Origin: SVQP01 sp045658965
Lineage (GTDB): Bacteria > Bacillota > Clostridia > Oscillospirales > CAG-272
NCBI GenBank assembly: GCA_045658965.1
Contig: JAZOVZ010000084.1
Coordinates: 1 to 13,757 of the forward strand
DNA length: 13,757 nucleotides
Direction of reading: 5' to 3'
Shown here: in pieces, positions 5,483 through 13,380 of the stretch
Layout of the letters: the number at the start of each line of letters is the position of its first letter
Numbering within the stretch: the stretch's first letter is position 1
Notes under the pieces: model-generated
The model's database searches: none
The model's input: only the letters and a program-made list of their open reading frames with translations
Told to the model about the DNA's origin: nothing
Made by a program: the position numbers and the translations under genes

Positions 5483-8122
5483 ATGAAGTTTTATTGCACA
5501 GACAAAGAAGCCGTTTTAGGCGAGCTTGGTGCGTCGGTTGAGGGCTTGACCTCGGCAGAAGCGCAAAAGAGACTTGAAGAGAACGGCAAAAACAAGTTGG
5601 CTGCTGCTAAGGGAAAGTCTCTTTTCCGCCGCTTTTTGGAGCAGCTTTCTGACCCCATGATCATCATTCTGCTTGTTGCCGCTGCCATCAGCGGTGTGCT
5701 TGCGGTAGTTGAGAACGAGGGCTTTACCGACGTTATCATCATTCTTGCCGTGGTGCTGATCAACGCTGTTTTGGGCGTATATCAGGAAAGCAAGGCAGAA
5801 AAAGCGATCGAAGCGTTGCAGGAAATGTCCGCCGCTACCTCCAAGGTGCTGCGTGACGGCAAGGTACAGATCGTACACAGCGAAGACCTCGTTGTGGGCG
5901 ATATCATTCTGCTGGAGGCAGGTGACGCCGTGCCCGCAGACGCAAGAATTCTTGAAAACGCGTCGCTCAAGGTGGAAGAGGCTGCGCTGACCGGTGAGTC
6001 TGTTCCCGTTACCAAGTTTATTGACACCATTTACCTGCGCGAGGGCGAAAAGGACGTTCCTCTGGGCGACCGCAAGAACATGCTCTACATGGGCTCGACG
6101 GTCGTTTACGGCCGCGGCACCGCAGTCGTTACCGCAACCGGTATGGACACCGAGATGGGTAAGATCGCAGGCGCACTCTCCGCAGCAGAAGAGGGTCAGA
6201 CCCCTCTGCAGCTCAAGCTTGCACAGCTCTCCAAGATTCTGACCTGGCTGGTGCTTGGCATCTGCGTGGTGGTATTCGGCGTACAGCTGATCCGCCAGGG
6301 CAACCTCAATTTTGCAGACACCATTCTCCCCTCCTTCATGGTAGCAGTATCCCTTGCAGTTGCCGCAATTCCCGAGGGCCTTGCAGCAGTTGTAACCGTG
6401 GTGCTTTCCATTGGCGTTACCAACATGTCCAAGCGTAACGCGATCATCCGCCGCCTGACCGCGGTTGAAACGCTGGGCTGCGCACAGATCATTTGCTCCG
6501 ACAAGACCGGTACGCTGACCCAGAACAAGATGACCGTAGTTGACCACTTTGGTGAGGATGAGAGTCACATCGCATCCGCTATGGCGCTTTGCTGTGACGC
6601 AGAGATCGACCATGACGGCAACGTCACCGGTGAGCCCACCGAGGCAGCGCTGGTTGCTTGGGCTGACAAGCTGGGCATGAGAAAATACGACCTTAAGGCA
6701 TCCGCTCCCCGCTCGGGTGAAGCTCCCTTCGACTCGGGCAGAAAGATGATGACCACCGTACACGTCATTGAGGGCAATCACATCCAGTACACCAAGGGTG
6801 CGCCCGACGTTGTTATCGGCAAGTGCACGCACTACCTGGAAAACGGCACGCCCGTTGCCATGACCGAGGATTACAAGAACGCAATCCTGACTGCCAACAA
6901 GACCATGGCAGACAAGGCTCTGCGTGTGCTGGCTTGCGCACAGCGCACCTGGGATAAAGCTCCCGCAAGCTACGAGCCCGAAGCACTTGAAGAAAACCTT
7001 TGCTTCGTGGGTCTTTGCGGTATGATCGACCCCGTTCGTCCCGAGGTAAAGGACGCGATCGTACAGTGCCGCAGCGCAGGCATTCGTCCCATCATGATCA
7101 CGGGCGACCACGTGGACACCGCAGTTGCCATTGCCAAGGAGCTTGGCATTATCACCGAGGACACCTACGCGATCACGGGTGCACAGCTTAACGACATGGA
7201 CGACGCAGAGTTTGCGTCCAAGTTCCAGAGCATCAGCGTTTACGCGCGCGTACAGCCCGAGCACAAGACCAGAATCGTCAACGCTTGGCGCGGTGCGGGC
7301 TACGTCACGGCAATGACCGGCGACGGCGTTAACGACGCGCCCTCCATTAAGTCCGCAGACATTGGCGTTGGTATGGGTATCACCGGTACCGACGTTACCA
7401 AGAACGTTGCCGACATGGTGCTGACCGACGACAACTTCGCTACCATCGTTGGTGCAGTCGAAGAGGGTCGCCGTATTTACGACAACATCCGTAAGGCAAT
7501 TCAATTCCTCCTCGGCTCTAACATGAGTGAGGTCATTTCCATCTTCACCGCAACCCTTCTGGGCTTTACCATTCTGGAGCCCGTTCACCTGCTTTGGATC
7601 AACCTTGTTACCGACTGCTTCCCTGCTCTCGCGCTTGGTATGGAAAAGGCAGAGCCCGACATCATGCACCGTAAGCCCAGAGATGCAAAGGCAGGCGTAT
7701 TTGCCGGCGGCATGGGCGTTGACATTCTGTACCAGGGTGTTCTGGTATCCATTCTGACCCTTGGCTCTTACTTTATCGGTCACGCAATCGGCGGTGACGC
7801 TGTCAACGGTGACCACGGCATGACCATGGCGTTCCTGACCATGTCCATGGCTGAGATCTTCCACAGCTTTAACATGCGCTCTCAGCGCGGCAGTATCTTC
7901 ACCCTGCGTTCGCAGAACTGGGTGCTCGTGCTTGCAGGTGCAGGCGCGTTGCTTGCAACCACGCTGGTTTGTGAGATTCCCTTCCTTGCAAACGCATTCG
8001 GCTTTGCTTCTGTTGGCGCAGTCGAGTACGCAATCGCAATCGGTCTGGGTCTGACCATGATCCCGATCGTCGAGCTTGTCAAGCTGATTCAGCGCGCTGT
8101 TGCAAAGAGAAAAGAAAAGTAA
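5483..8122 (+). CDS. P2-type cation-transporting ATPase (Ca2+/Mn2+ exporter, PMCA/PacL/YoaB-like)
   Basis: This is an 879-aa, full-length P2-type ATPase that should pump cations out of the cytoplasm. Elements in order: N-terminal cation-ATPase domain (about 1-75), M1-M2 (about 56-101), actuator loop TGES (170-173), M3-M4 with the PEGL ion-site motif (Glu298), phosphorylation motif DKTGTLT (Asp340), nucleotide domain with KGAP (438-441), MITGD (538-542), hinge GDGVND (613-618), M5 with Asn680 and Glu683, M6 NLVTD (Asn707, Thr710, Asp711), then M7-M10. The M4/M5/M6 acidic and amide residues correspond to the Ca2+-site residues of SERCA/PMCA. The Mn2+ riboswitch leader argues for Mn2+, or mixed Mn2+/Ca2+, export, as for L. 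lactis YoaB. An AGGAGG site lies 7 nt before the ATG. Codon use is strongly C/G-ending (AAC, AAG, GAC), suggesting high expression. Confidence 0.95.
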   Translation: MKFYCTDKEAVLGELGASVEGLTSAEAQKRLEENGKNKLAAAKGKSLFRRFLEQLSDPMIIILLVAAAISGVLAVVENEGFTDVIIILAVVLINAVLGVYQESKAEKAIEALQEMSAATSKVLRDGKVQIVHSEDLVVGDIILLEAGDAVPADARILENASLKVEEAALTGESVPVTKFIDTIYLREGEKDVPLGDRKNMLYMGSTVVYGRGTAVVTATGMDTEMGKIAGALSAAEEGQTPLQLKLAQLSKILTWLVLGICVVVFGVQLIRQGNLNFADTILPSFMVAVSLAVAAIPEGLAAVVTVVLSIGVTNMSKRNAIIRRLTAVETLGCAQIICSDKTGTLTQNKMTVVDHFGEDESHIASAMALCCDAEIDHDGNVTGEPTEAALVAWADKLGMRKYDLKASAPRSGEAPFDSGRKMMTTVHVIEGNHIQYTKGAPDVVIGKCTHYLENGTPVAMTEDYKNAILTANKTMADKALRVLACAQRTWDKAPASYEPEALEENLCFVGLCGMIDPVRPEVKDAIVQCRSAGIRPIMITGDHVDTAVAIAKELGIITEDTYAITGAQLNDMDDAEFASKFQSISVYARVQPEHKTRIVNAWRGAGYVTAMTGDGVNDAPSIKSADIGVGMGITGTDVTKNVADMVLTDDNFATIVGAVEEGRRIYDNIRKAIQFLLGSNMSEVISIFTATLLGFTILEPVHLLWINLVTDCFPALALGMEKAEPDIMHRKPRDAKAGVFAGGMGVDILYQGVLVSILTLGSYFIGHAIGGDAVNGDHGMTMAFLTMSMAEIFHSFNMRSQRGSIFTLRSQNWVLVLAGAGALLATTLVCEIPFLANAFGFASVGAVEYAIAIGLGLTMIPIVELVKLIQRAVAKRKEK

Positions 8123-8130
8123 TAAACCAT

Positions 8131-8178
8131 AGAAAAAAGAGGTCGTCGCAAGACGGCCTCTTTTCTCTATATTTTTGT
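8131..8178. terminator. Bidirectional terminator between convergent genes
   Basis: A 17-bp stem (8131-8147 with 8152-8168, some G-U pairs, 4-nt loop) starts 8 nt after the ATPase stop and is followed by ATATTTTTGTCTTTT. Read on the minus strand the same hairpin ends in TTTTTTCT, so it can also stop transcription of the gene ending at 8212. Confidence 0.85.
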
Positions 8179-8183
8179 CTTTT

Positions 8184-8207
8184 AGCGGCGGGAGCAAGCC
8201 CCCGCCC
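8184..8207. repeat. Short GC-rich hairpin repeat (GGCGGGAGCAAGCCCCCGCC type)
   Basis: A GGCGGG...CCCGCC hairpin at the end of the convergent intergenic region. In reverse complement it closely matches GGGGCTGGCTCCCGCCGC at about 100-117 of the window, indicating a dispersed small repeat. No U-tract, so probably not a terminator itself. Confidence 0.45.
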
Positions 8208-8211
8208 TACG

Positions 8212-10332
8212 TTATCGGTCAAATATCTGTGCGCAATTGATGACTTTCTCGGCAAGCATGCCCTTATTATAATAATAATGATTTGCCGCCTCGTAACCGA
8301 TGTGCGGATTTTTTTGCATGAGGTGATAAAGGTCAAGCGCGTTTTGCAGCTCTTCCTTGGCAATCTCGCGCATGGCTTGCTCGTCCCCCGCATCTCGCGC
8401 CATGATAAAGCGCACCTGTGCATAAGAGGATGCAAAAATGGCGTCTGCCGCCATAGCCATTTGCTTGTATTCACAATCGGGCATATCGGCAAGCAGCTCC
8501 ATGCCCTTGTGCCAGCCCTCGCTGACCTTGCGCCATTGTGCGGCATACACCTCGCGCGGATAGATGGCACGCCAGGTATCGAGAGCGTCAAAGGCGTAGC
8601 AGGTCATGGTTGCGCCAAAGCCGCTGGGAGTGGGGTACAGCGGATTGGAGGGTCCTGCATTCTGCGGCCCGAAATAAAGGCTGCGCAGATCAAACGGAAA
8701 CTCCGAAAACGCCTCGGAAAACGCCTTGGAGGACGCATATACCGCATCGGCATGCGCTCCAAACTCCTCACAAAGCAGGTCGCGGTACGCCCCCTCGGAC
8801 GGGTCACGCAAGCATTCGCAGGCAACTTTTAAGCTGACCGAGGGATAGCCGCCCAAGGTCCAGGATAGCATCGTATGCTTGACACCTGCCTTGCTAAGAC
8901 CGATCATGTGCGCGCGTATCAGATCAAACACGGGCAGGAACGGCAGCGTACTGCACTCCCAGCTTGCGTTGATCTGCACCTTGGCGCATACCTCGTGCCC
9001 CTGCTCTCTTGCATACTCCCACACGCGCTTGGCAAGCGGCGCGGGTCCGGGGATGGAGATGCTGTAATCGCGGATATTGCCCTGCACGCCGCCGCGCACA
9101 AATTCCAGCATTGCCTCACTATTGCTTTGCAGCACCACCTCGCGCGGGATCATATCAATGCACGCGCGGATCTGCTGCTCGGTCATAAAGTCATCCCACG
9201 CCCACGTCCATGCAACGGTACGGATGGTGGGATCCACCGCTCTTGATTCCTCGCTGATGGCAGAGAGCACCTCGGCAATCAAACGCTCAATGGGAATATC
9301 GCGGCACACGGGACATTCTTCCCCCACCATTTTGCTCTTACAATGCGTCAGATTTTCCGAGCAGGTAATGGCAAAAAAGCCGCCAAGCCCCGGAGCACTC
9401 TCGCAAAGCGTGCGTACCGCTCCGCGCAGATACGCCATAACCGCAGGATTGTGGGTACAAAGCGCGCTGTAGTCCGCATCGCGTCTGCCAAGCAGCTCGG
9501 GATGCGCGTCAAAAAAGGCATTCGGCATGCATCTTGGCTCGTTGAGATACAAGTATACCTTGATACCGTACGCCCCTGCGCGGTCGATCAGCTCGCGCAA
9601 GCGTGCCTGTCGCTGCTCCCAGCCCTCGCTATAGCTTTGATCAAACGGAAACGGCACCAGCTGATACAGCAGCGCGGGCAGCCATACGGCATTGACGCCC
9701 ATGTCGCGGTAGGACGCGAGTAGCGCATCGGGATAGGAAAGCGCAATATCACGGTCAAGTGCCGTTGCGTAAAGTCCGCAATAGGAATAGATCAGGCGCA
9801 AGTCGTCGGTCGCCTCGGCAAAGGCACCCTGCTCTTTTTGTGCGCGGAAAAAGTCAAAGGGCTGCGCACCGTCAAACAGATCGGCAAAGTACCGCTCTGC
9901 CAGCGCACGGATGCGGGCAAGCTGCTCCTTTTGCGCCCCATCAAGCTCTTTGGGCAGGATGGGCGCGCAATAAGGCTTGTAGCCGCCCAGCTTTTCACCA
10001 AAGAAGTCGTCCTCCTTGAGCACACTCGCAAGCTGCCCTTCGCTCCAATCAAGCAAGCGCAGCAGATTTTCATACGGCAGCACGTGCCAGGCGTTGCGGA
10101 TGACGGTGATATAGCCGCGCGTCATCCAATCCGGATTGACCTTTTGCGCGGGCAGCCCCATCTCGGCAGCCACCTTGTTGATCAGTTCGATCTCCAGATC
10201 AAGCGCATACGCAATACGCGCAGCGGGCACACATTCCCACAAACGAAACACAGCCGCATGCAAGCGGCTCGGAAAATGCGGCAGCTCCACGTGCGCACTC
10301 TCGCGCACGGGCGGAAGATTTTTGTACTGCAT
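8212..10332 (-). CDS. TIM-barrel glycoside-hydrolase-like protein with N-terminal HTH-like region
   Basis: This is a 706-aa cytoplasmic protein with no signal peptide. The first ~120 residues are helical and contain two similar helix-turn-helix-like units (about 36-61 'VPAARIAYALDLEIELIN' and 85-110 'LPYENLLRLLDWSEGQLA'). From about 180 a (beta/alpha)-barrel follows, typical of glycosidases: 'DMGVNAVWLPA' (210-220), 'GIKVYLYLNEPR' (256-267, Glu265), 'GGFFAITCSEN' (317-327, Glu326), 'VAWTWAWD' (373-380) and 'MLSWTLGGYPS' (488-498). A Cys cluster (Cys324, Cys331, Cys340, Cys343, the last two as CPVC) could bind zinc. The fold suggests a GH20-like or unclassified glycosidase; substrate and exact family are unknown. 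A GGGAGGAG site precedes the ATG. Confidence 0.72.
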   Translation of the reverse strand: MQYKNLPPVRESAHVELPHFPSRLHAAVFRLWECVPAARIAYALDLEIELINKVAAEMGLPAQKVNPDWMTRGYITVIRNAWHVLPYENLLRLLDWSEGQLASVLKEDDFFGEKLGGYKPYCAPILPKELDGAQKEQLARIRALAERYFADLFDGAQPFDFFRAQKEQGAFAEATDDLRLIYSYCGLYATALDRDIALSYPDALLASYRDMGVNAVWLPALLYQLVPFPFDQSYSEGWEQRQARLRELIDRAGAYGIKVYLYLNEPRCMPNAFFDAHPELLGRRDADYSALCTHNPAVMAYLRGAVRTLCESAPGLGGFFAITCSENLTHCKSKMVGEECPVCRDIPIERLIAEVLSAISEESRAVDPTIRTVAWTWAWDDFMTEQQIRACIDMIPREVVLQSNSEAMLEFVRGGVQGNIRDYSISIPGPAPLAKRVWEYAREQGHEVCAKVQINASWECSTLPFLPVFDLIRAHMIGLSKAGVKHTMLSWTLGGYPSVSLKVACECLRDPSEGAYRDLLCEEFGAHADAVYASSKAFSEAFSEFPFDLRSLYFGPQNAGPSNPLYPTPSGFGATMTCYAFDALDTWRAIYPREVYAAQWRKVSEGWHKGMELLADMPDCEYKQMAMAADAIFASSYAQVRFIMARDAGDEQAMREIAKEELQNALDLYHLMQKNPHIGYEAANHYYYNKGMLAEKVINCAQIFDR

Positions 10333-10361
10333 AATCTCCTCCCAAACAATTCATTATTTTG

Positions 10362-10390
10362 ATTATAGCACACAAACCGCGCTTTTTCAA
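10362..10390 (-). promoter_or_regulatory. Sigma-A promoter of the glycosidase-like gene
   Basis: Minus strand TTGAAA (10390-10385), 17-nt spacer, TATAAT (10367-10362) with a TGC just upstream of the -10: near-consensus, about 30 nt before the ATG at 10332. Confidence 0.85.
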
Positions 10391-10402
10391 GGCAAATCTT
10401 GC

Positions 10403-10416
10403 TTTATCTTGATAAA
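10403..10416. promoter_or_regulatory. Candidate operator palindrome between divergent promoters
   Basis: TTTATCTTGATAAA is a perfect 6-2-6 inverted repeat between the -35 boxes of the two divergent promoters (10385-10390 and 10423-10428). The position would suit a regulator acting on both genes; no regulator gene is in the window. Confidence 0.35.
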
Positions 10417-10422
10417 ACGGTG

Positions 10423-10451
10423 TTGCAAAAGGGGGAAAAATGTGTTAAAAT
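10423..10451 (+). promoter_or_regulatory. Sigma-A promoter of the DUF5058-M20 operon
   Basis: TTGCAA (10423-10428), 17-nt spacer, TAAAAT (10446-10451), preceding the ATG at 10480 by about 28 nt. Confidence 0.75.
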
Positions 10452-10466
10452 GATAACAATATCATT

Positions 10467-10473
10467 CAGGAGG
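10467..10473 (+). promoter_or_regulatory. Ribosome binding site fixing the DUF5058 start
   Basis: CAGGAGG lies 6 nt before ATG 10480. The reading frame is open back to 10399, but that longer start would overlap the promoter and lacks a site of its own. The 16-nt AATATCATTCAGGAGG here is identical to the one before the ATPase (5460-5475). Confidence 0.75.
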
Positions 10474-10479
10474 TCCGCT

Positions 10480-11220
10480 ATGGAATTCAGCGTCAATCAT
10501 CCCATACTGTTCGTAATAGTGGGTGCCATTATCGCGCTGGTATTGGCACAATCCATCTATTTTCTTGTGCGCGCGCTGAGGCGTGCGCATCAGCTCGGCA
10601 TTGAGAAGAGCACTCTTGGCAAAATCATCTCCTCTGCCGCCATTTTCACCATTGCACCTGCAGTGGCTGTCTTGGTCGGCGTGGTCGCGCTTTCCAAGAG
10701 CCTTGGCTTGGCTCTGCCCTGGCTGCGCCTTTCGGTCATCGGCTCGATCACCTATGAGACCGTGGCTGCGGGTAACGCCATCGAGGCAGCAGGTCAGACC
10801 ATGAGTGAGCTGGTGTCCGATCCCTCGATCTTTATCACCATCACCTGGGTCATGACCGTCGGCATTGCGGCAGGCTTGATCCTTGTGCCCTTTGTGACCA
10901 AAAAGCTGCAGGGCGGCATGTCCAAGATCGGTATGAAGGACAAAAAGTGGGGCGAGATCTTTAACAACGCCATGTTCCTTGGTATGATCTCGGCATTCCT
11001 CGGCTACGTATTCTGCGACGTAGGGCTGCTCTTCAAGGGCGACACCTCGGGTCTTGTGCCCGTTTGCGTCATGCTGGTGGCTGCGGCGGTCATGGCTGTG
11101 CTTGGCATTCTTGCCACCAAGACCAAGATCCGCTGGCTGACCGACTATGCCCTGCCCGTCAGTCTGATTGCAGGCATGGCATCGGCAATTCCCTTTACTG
11201 CTTGGCTTGGAGGTGCTTAA
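10480..11220 (+). CDS. DUF5058-family integral membrane protein
   Basis: This 246-aa polytopic membrane protein resembles the Firmicute DUF5058 family, which has no assigned function that I know of. About six to seven hydrophobic helices are visible (roughly 7-30, 50-73, 78-91, 117-140, 163-186, 190-212, 220-242). A polar, small-residue segment 'GSITYETVAAGNAIEAAGQT' (88-107) lies after the second/third helix and may be a re-entrant or substrate-facing loop. Positive residues at 31-48 and 140-157 mark cytoplasmic loops. It is the first gene of a tight three-gene operon (1-nt gap to the next gene), followed by another membrane protein and an M20 peptidase. I infer it is half of a two-subunit transporter, but the sequence alone does not show this. 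Confidence 0.75.
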   Translation: MEFSVNHPILFVIVGAIIALVLAQSIYFLVRALRRAHQLGIEKSTLGKIISSAAIFTIAPAVAVLVGVVALSKSLGLALPWLRLSVIGSITYETVAAGNAIEAAGQTMSELVSDPSIFITITWVMTVGIAAGLILVPFVTKKLQGGMSKIGMKDKKWGEIFNNAMFLGMISAFLGYVFCDVGLLFKGDTSGLVPVCVMLVAAAVMAVLGILATKTKIRWLTDYALPVSLIAGMASAIPFTAWLGGA

Positions 11221-11221
11221 A

Positions 11222-11887
11222 ATGAAGAAAAATCTTTCTTACATGGAAAGCGTCCACCGCGACGGACGCATCTGGGGCATTATTGTCGCAATCGCACTGC
11301 TTGCTTTCCCGCTCTCCCTTTCCCTGCTCTTTGGTGCAGGTCCCGATTGGAAGGTGCTGCTTGCCGGTCTGTTTGCCACCGCACCCATGTACTGGGCGGT
11401 CGGCATCGTGGAAATCTTTACTTACGTGCCCATGCTGGGTGCGGGCGGCACGTACCTCTCCTTTGTCACGGGTAACATCTCCAACTTGAAGCTGCCCTGC
11501 GCCATCGACGCCATGGAGCGTGCAGGCGTCAAGGCAAGCGACGAGGAGGGCGAGGTCATTTCCACCATCGCCATCGCGGTTTCCAGCATCGTCACCACGC
11601 TGATCATCGTGCTGGGTGTCATTTGCATTGTTCCCCTGACCCCTGTACTGGAATCTCCCATTCTCATTCCCGCATTTGATATGATCCTGCCCGCGCTGTT
11701 CGGCGGTTTGGCGGTAGTCTTTATTTCCAAGAACTTAAAGCTTTCCATCGCCCCCGTCATTCTCATGCTGGCGTTGTTCATCTTCGTTCCCTTCCTCAAC
11801 GCAGGCACTGTGGGCATTATGGTGCCCGTGGGCGTTATCGTGACTGTAGCATACGCGAGAATCCTTTACAAGAAGGGAGTGCTTTGA
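11222..11887 (+). CDS. Polytopic membrane protein, partner of DUF5058 protein
   Basis: This is a 221-aa integral membrane protein whose family I cannot name with confidence. About six helices are visible (roughly 17-38, 45-70, 114-137, 150-170, 174-195, 197-214). The most distinctive stretch is a glycine-rich 'MLGAGGTYLSFVTGNISNLK' (71-90), followed by a hydrophilic cytoplasmic-looking segment with Glu/Asp (96-112). The frame is open back to 11168, but those codons lie within the DUF5058 gene. ATG 11222 has a GGAGGTG site and begins 1 nt after the preceding stop, indicating coupled translation. The pairing of two similar-sized membrane proteins and a peptidase suggests a heteromeric permease (inference). 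Confidence 0.8.
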   Translation: MKKNLSYMESVHRDGRIWGIIVAIALLAFPLSLSLLFGAGPDWKVLLAGLFATAPMYWAVGIVEIFTYVPMLGAGGTYLSFVTGNISNLKLPCAIDAMERAGVKASDEEGEVISTIAIAVSSIVTTLIIVLGVICIVPLTPVLESPILIPAFDMILPALFGGLAVVFISKNLKLSIAPVILMLALFIFVPFLNAGTVGIMVPVGVIVTVAYARILYKKGVL

Positions 11888-11890
11888 TCT

Positions 11891-13324
11891 ATGTGGGCAA
11901 TCCCTGTGGTACTTGTCATTCTGATTTTTCTTGCCGTCATTCTCATCCGTGCACTCGCCTTCAAGCCTAAGGCACAGCCGCCCGTGGACAATTCTCCCGT
12001 GGAGTTTGATAAAGATCGCGCCACCGAGGCTCTGCGCACGCTGGTGCGTTGCAAGACGGTCTCCTACCGCGATCCCGCGCTTGAGGACGACGCGGAATTT
12101 GAAAAGCTGATCGATGCGCTTCCCTCTCTGTACCCCGCCGTTTTTGCGACCTGCACCATGCAGCGCATGCCCGACCGTGGTCTGCTCTTTCATTGGAAGG
12201 GCAAGACCGACGGCAATCCTGCCGTGCTCATGGCACACTACGACGTCGTGCCGGTCAACGAGGACTTATGGGACGTGCCCGCATTTGAGGCACTCTTAAA
12301 AGACGGTTGCGTGTGGGGACGCGGTACGCTTGACACCAAGGTCACCTTTAACGGCATTCTGTTTGCGGCAGAGTCGCTGATTTCGCAAGGCTTTACCCCC
12401 GAATGCGACGTGTATTTCGCGTTCTCGGGCGGCGAGGAGGTCAACGGCAAGGGCGCTGCGCACATCGTTGATTATTTTGAGCAACACAAGATCGAGCCCG
12501 CGCTTGTCGTGGACGAGGGCGGCGCGGTGGTGGAAAACGTGTTCCCCGGCGTGAAAGTTCCCTGCGGCATGATCGGCATTGCCGAGAAAGGCATGATGGA
12601 TATCAAATACACCGTCAAGTCGGGTGGCGGTCACGCCTCCGCACCCAAGCCGAACGCGCCTGTGGATCGCCTTTCCAAGGCTTGCGTGCGTATGGTCACG
12701 CACCCCTTCAAGGCAAAGCTCACGCCCCCCGTGGCACAGATGTTTGACACGCTGGGCAGATATTCCACCTTTGTTTACAAGATCATTTTCGCCAACATCA
12801 AGCTGTTTTTGCCCGTGCTTGATCTCATCTGCAAAAAGAGCGGCGGTGAGCTCAATGCGCTCATGCGCACCACGGTCGCCTTTACCCAGATGCAGGGCTC
12901 GTCGGCATCCAACGTCATTCCCCCCGAAGCAAGCATGGTGTCCAATATCCGCCTCAATCCCGCGGACAATATGGACTCGGCTCTTGCCTACATCAAAAAG
13001 ACGGTGGACGACGACAAGGTCGAGGTCACAAGACTTCACGGCATGAACCCCAGCCGCATCTCGCGCACCGATTGCGCGGGCTACGACAAGGTGGCTTCAG
13101 CGGTGGCATCCACATGGAAGGGCTGCGTGGTCACGCCCTATCTCATGGTGCAATGCTCCGATTCCCGCCATTGGGGACGCATTTCGGATAAGGTCTATCG
13201 CTTCTCGGCTATGGATCTGACCAGCGAGGAACGCGCCACCATCCACGGCAACAACGAAAAGATCAGGCTTGAAACCCTGCACCGCTCGGTGGAGTTTTTC
13301 ATCCGACTTATGAAAAAGTGTTAA
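11891..13324 (+). CDS. Membrane-anchored M20 metallopeptidase (PM20D1/CPS1 carboxypeptidase-like)
   Basis: This is a 477-aa protein. An uncleaved-looking hydrophobic segment (2-23) without a signal-peptidase site would anchor it in the membrane. The M20 catalytic domain follows: 'MAHYDVVPV' with metal ligand His116 and Asp118, 'GRGTLDTK' with bridging Asp148, 'SGGEE' with catalytic Glu182 and ligand Glu183, 'VVDEGG' with Asp208, and 'SDSRHWG' with His427. The lid/dimerisation domain lies at about 235-370 ('SGGGHASAP' at 244-252). The set of residues is complete, so it should be a dizinc hydrolase of a peptide or N-acyl-amino-acid bond; the spacing resembles yeast CPS1 and mammalian PM20D1. 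ATG 11891 is the only possible start, because the previous gene's TGA is in the same frame one codon upstream. It ends the DUF5058 operon. Confidence 0.92.
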   Translation: MWAIPVVLVILIFLAVILIRALAFKPKAQPPVDNSPVEFDKDRATEALRTLVRCKTVSYRDPALEDDAEFEKLIDALPSLYPAVFATCTMQRMPDRGLLFHWKGKTDGNPAVLMAHYDVVPVNEDLWDVPAFEALLKDGCVWGRGTLDTKVTFNGILFAAESLISQGFTPECDVYFAFSGGEEVNGKGAAHIVDYFEQHKIEPALVVDEGGAVVENVFPGVKVPCGMIGIAEKGMMDIKYTVKSGGGHASAPKPNAPVDRLSKACVRMVTHPFKAKLTPPVAQMFDTLGRYSTFVYKIIFANIKLFLPVLDLICKKSGGELNALMRTTVAFTQMQGSSASNVIPPEASMVSNIRLNPADNMDSALAYIKKTVDDDKVEVTRLHGMNPSRISRTDCAGYDKVASAVASTWKGCVVTPYLMVQCSDSRHWGRISDKVYRFSAMDLTSEERATIHGNNEKIRLETLHRSVEFFIRLMKKC

Positions 13325-13333
13325 ATAGAGACA

Positions 13334-13380
13334 AAGCGTCCTTTGCATGGAAACCATGCAGAGGACGCTTGTTTTATTTT
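13334..13380 (+). terminator. Strong intrinsic terminator of the DUF5058-M20 operon
   Basis: A 17-bp stem (13334-13350 with 13354-13370, one G-U pair) with an AAA loop is followed by GTTTTATTTT. It starts 10 nt after the M20 stop codon. Confidence 0.9.

Noticed and set aside
5516..8197. 893-codon open frame antisense to the P-type ATPase
   Set aside because: The sense strand encodes a complete ATPase with all family motifs. The antisense frame is open because the sense gene's biased codon use leaves few antisense stops, and it has no recognisable motif or ribosome binding site.
11168..11221. Longer start for the second membrane protein
   Set aside because: Those codons overlap the DUF5058 gene, and the ATG at 11222 has a well-placed GGAGGTG site.
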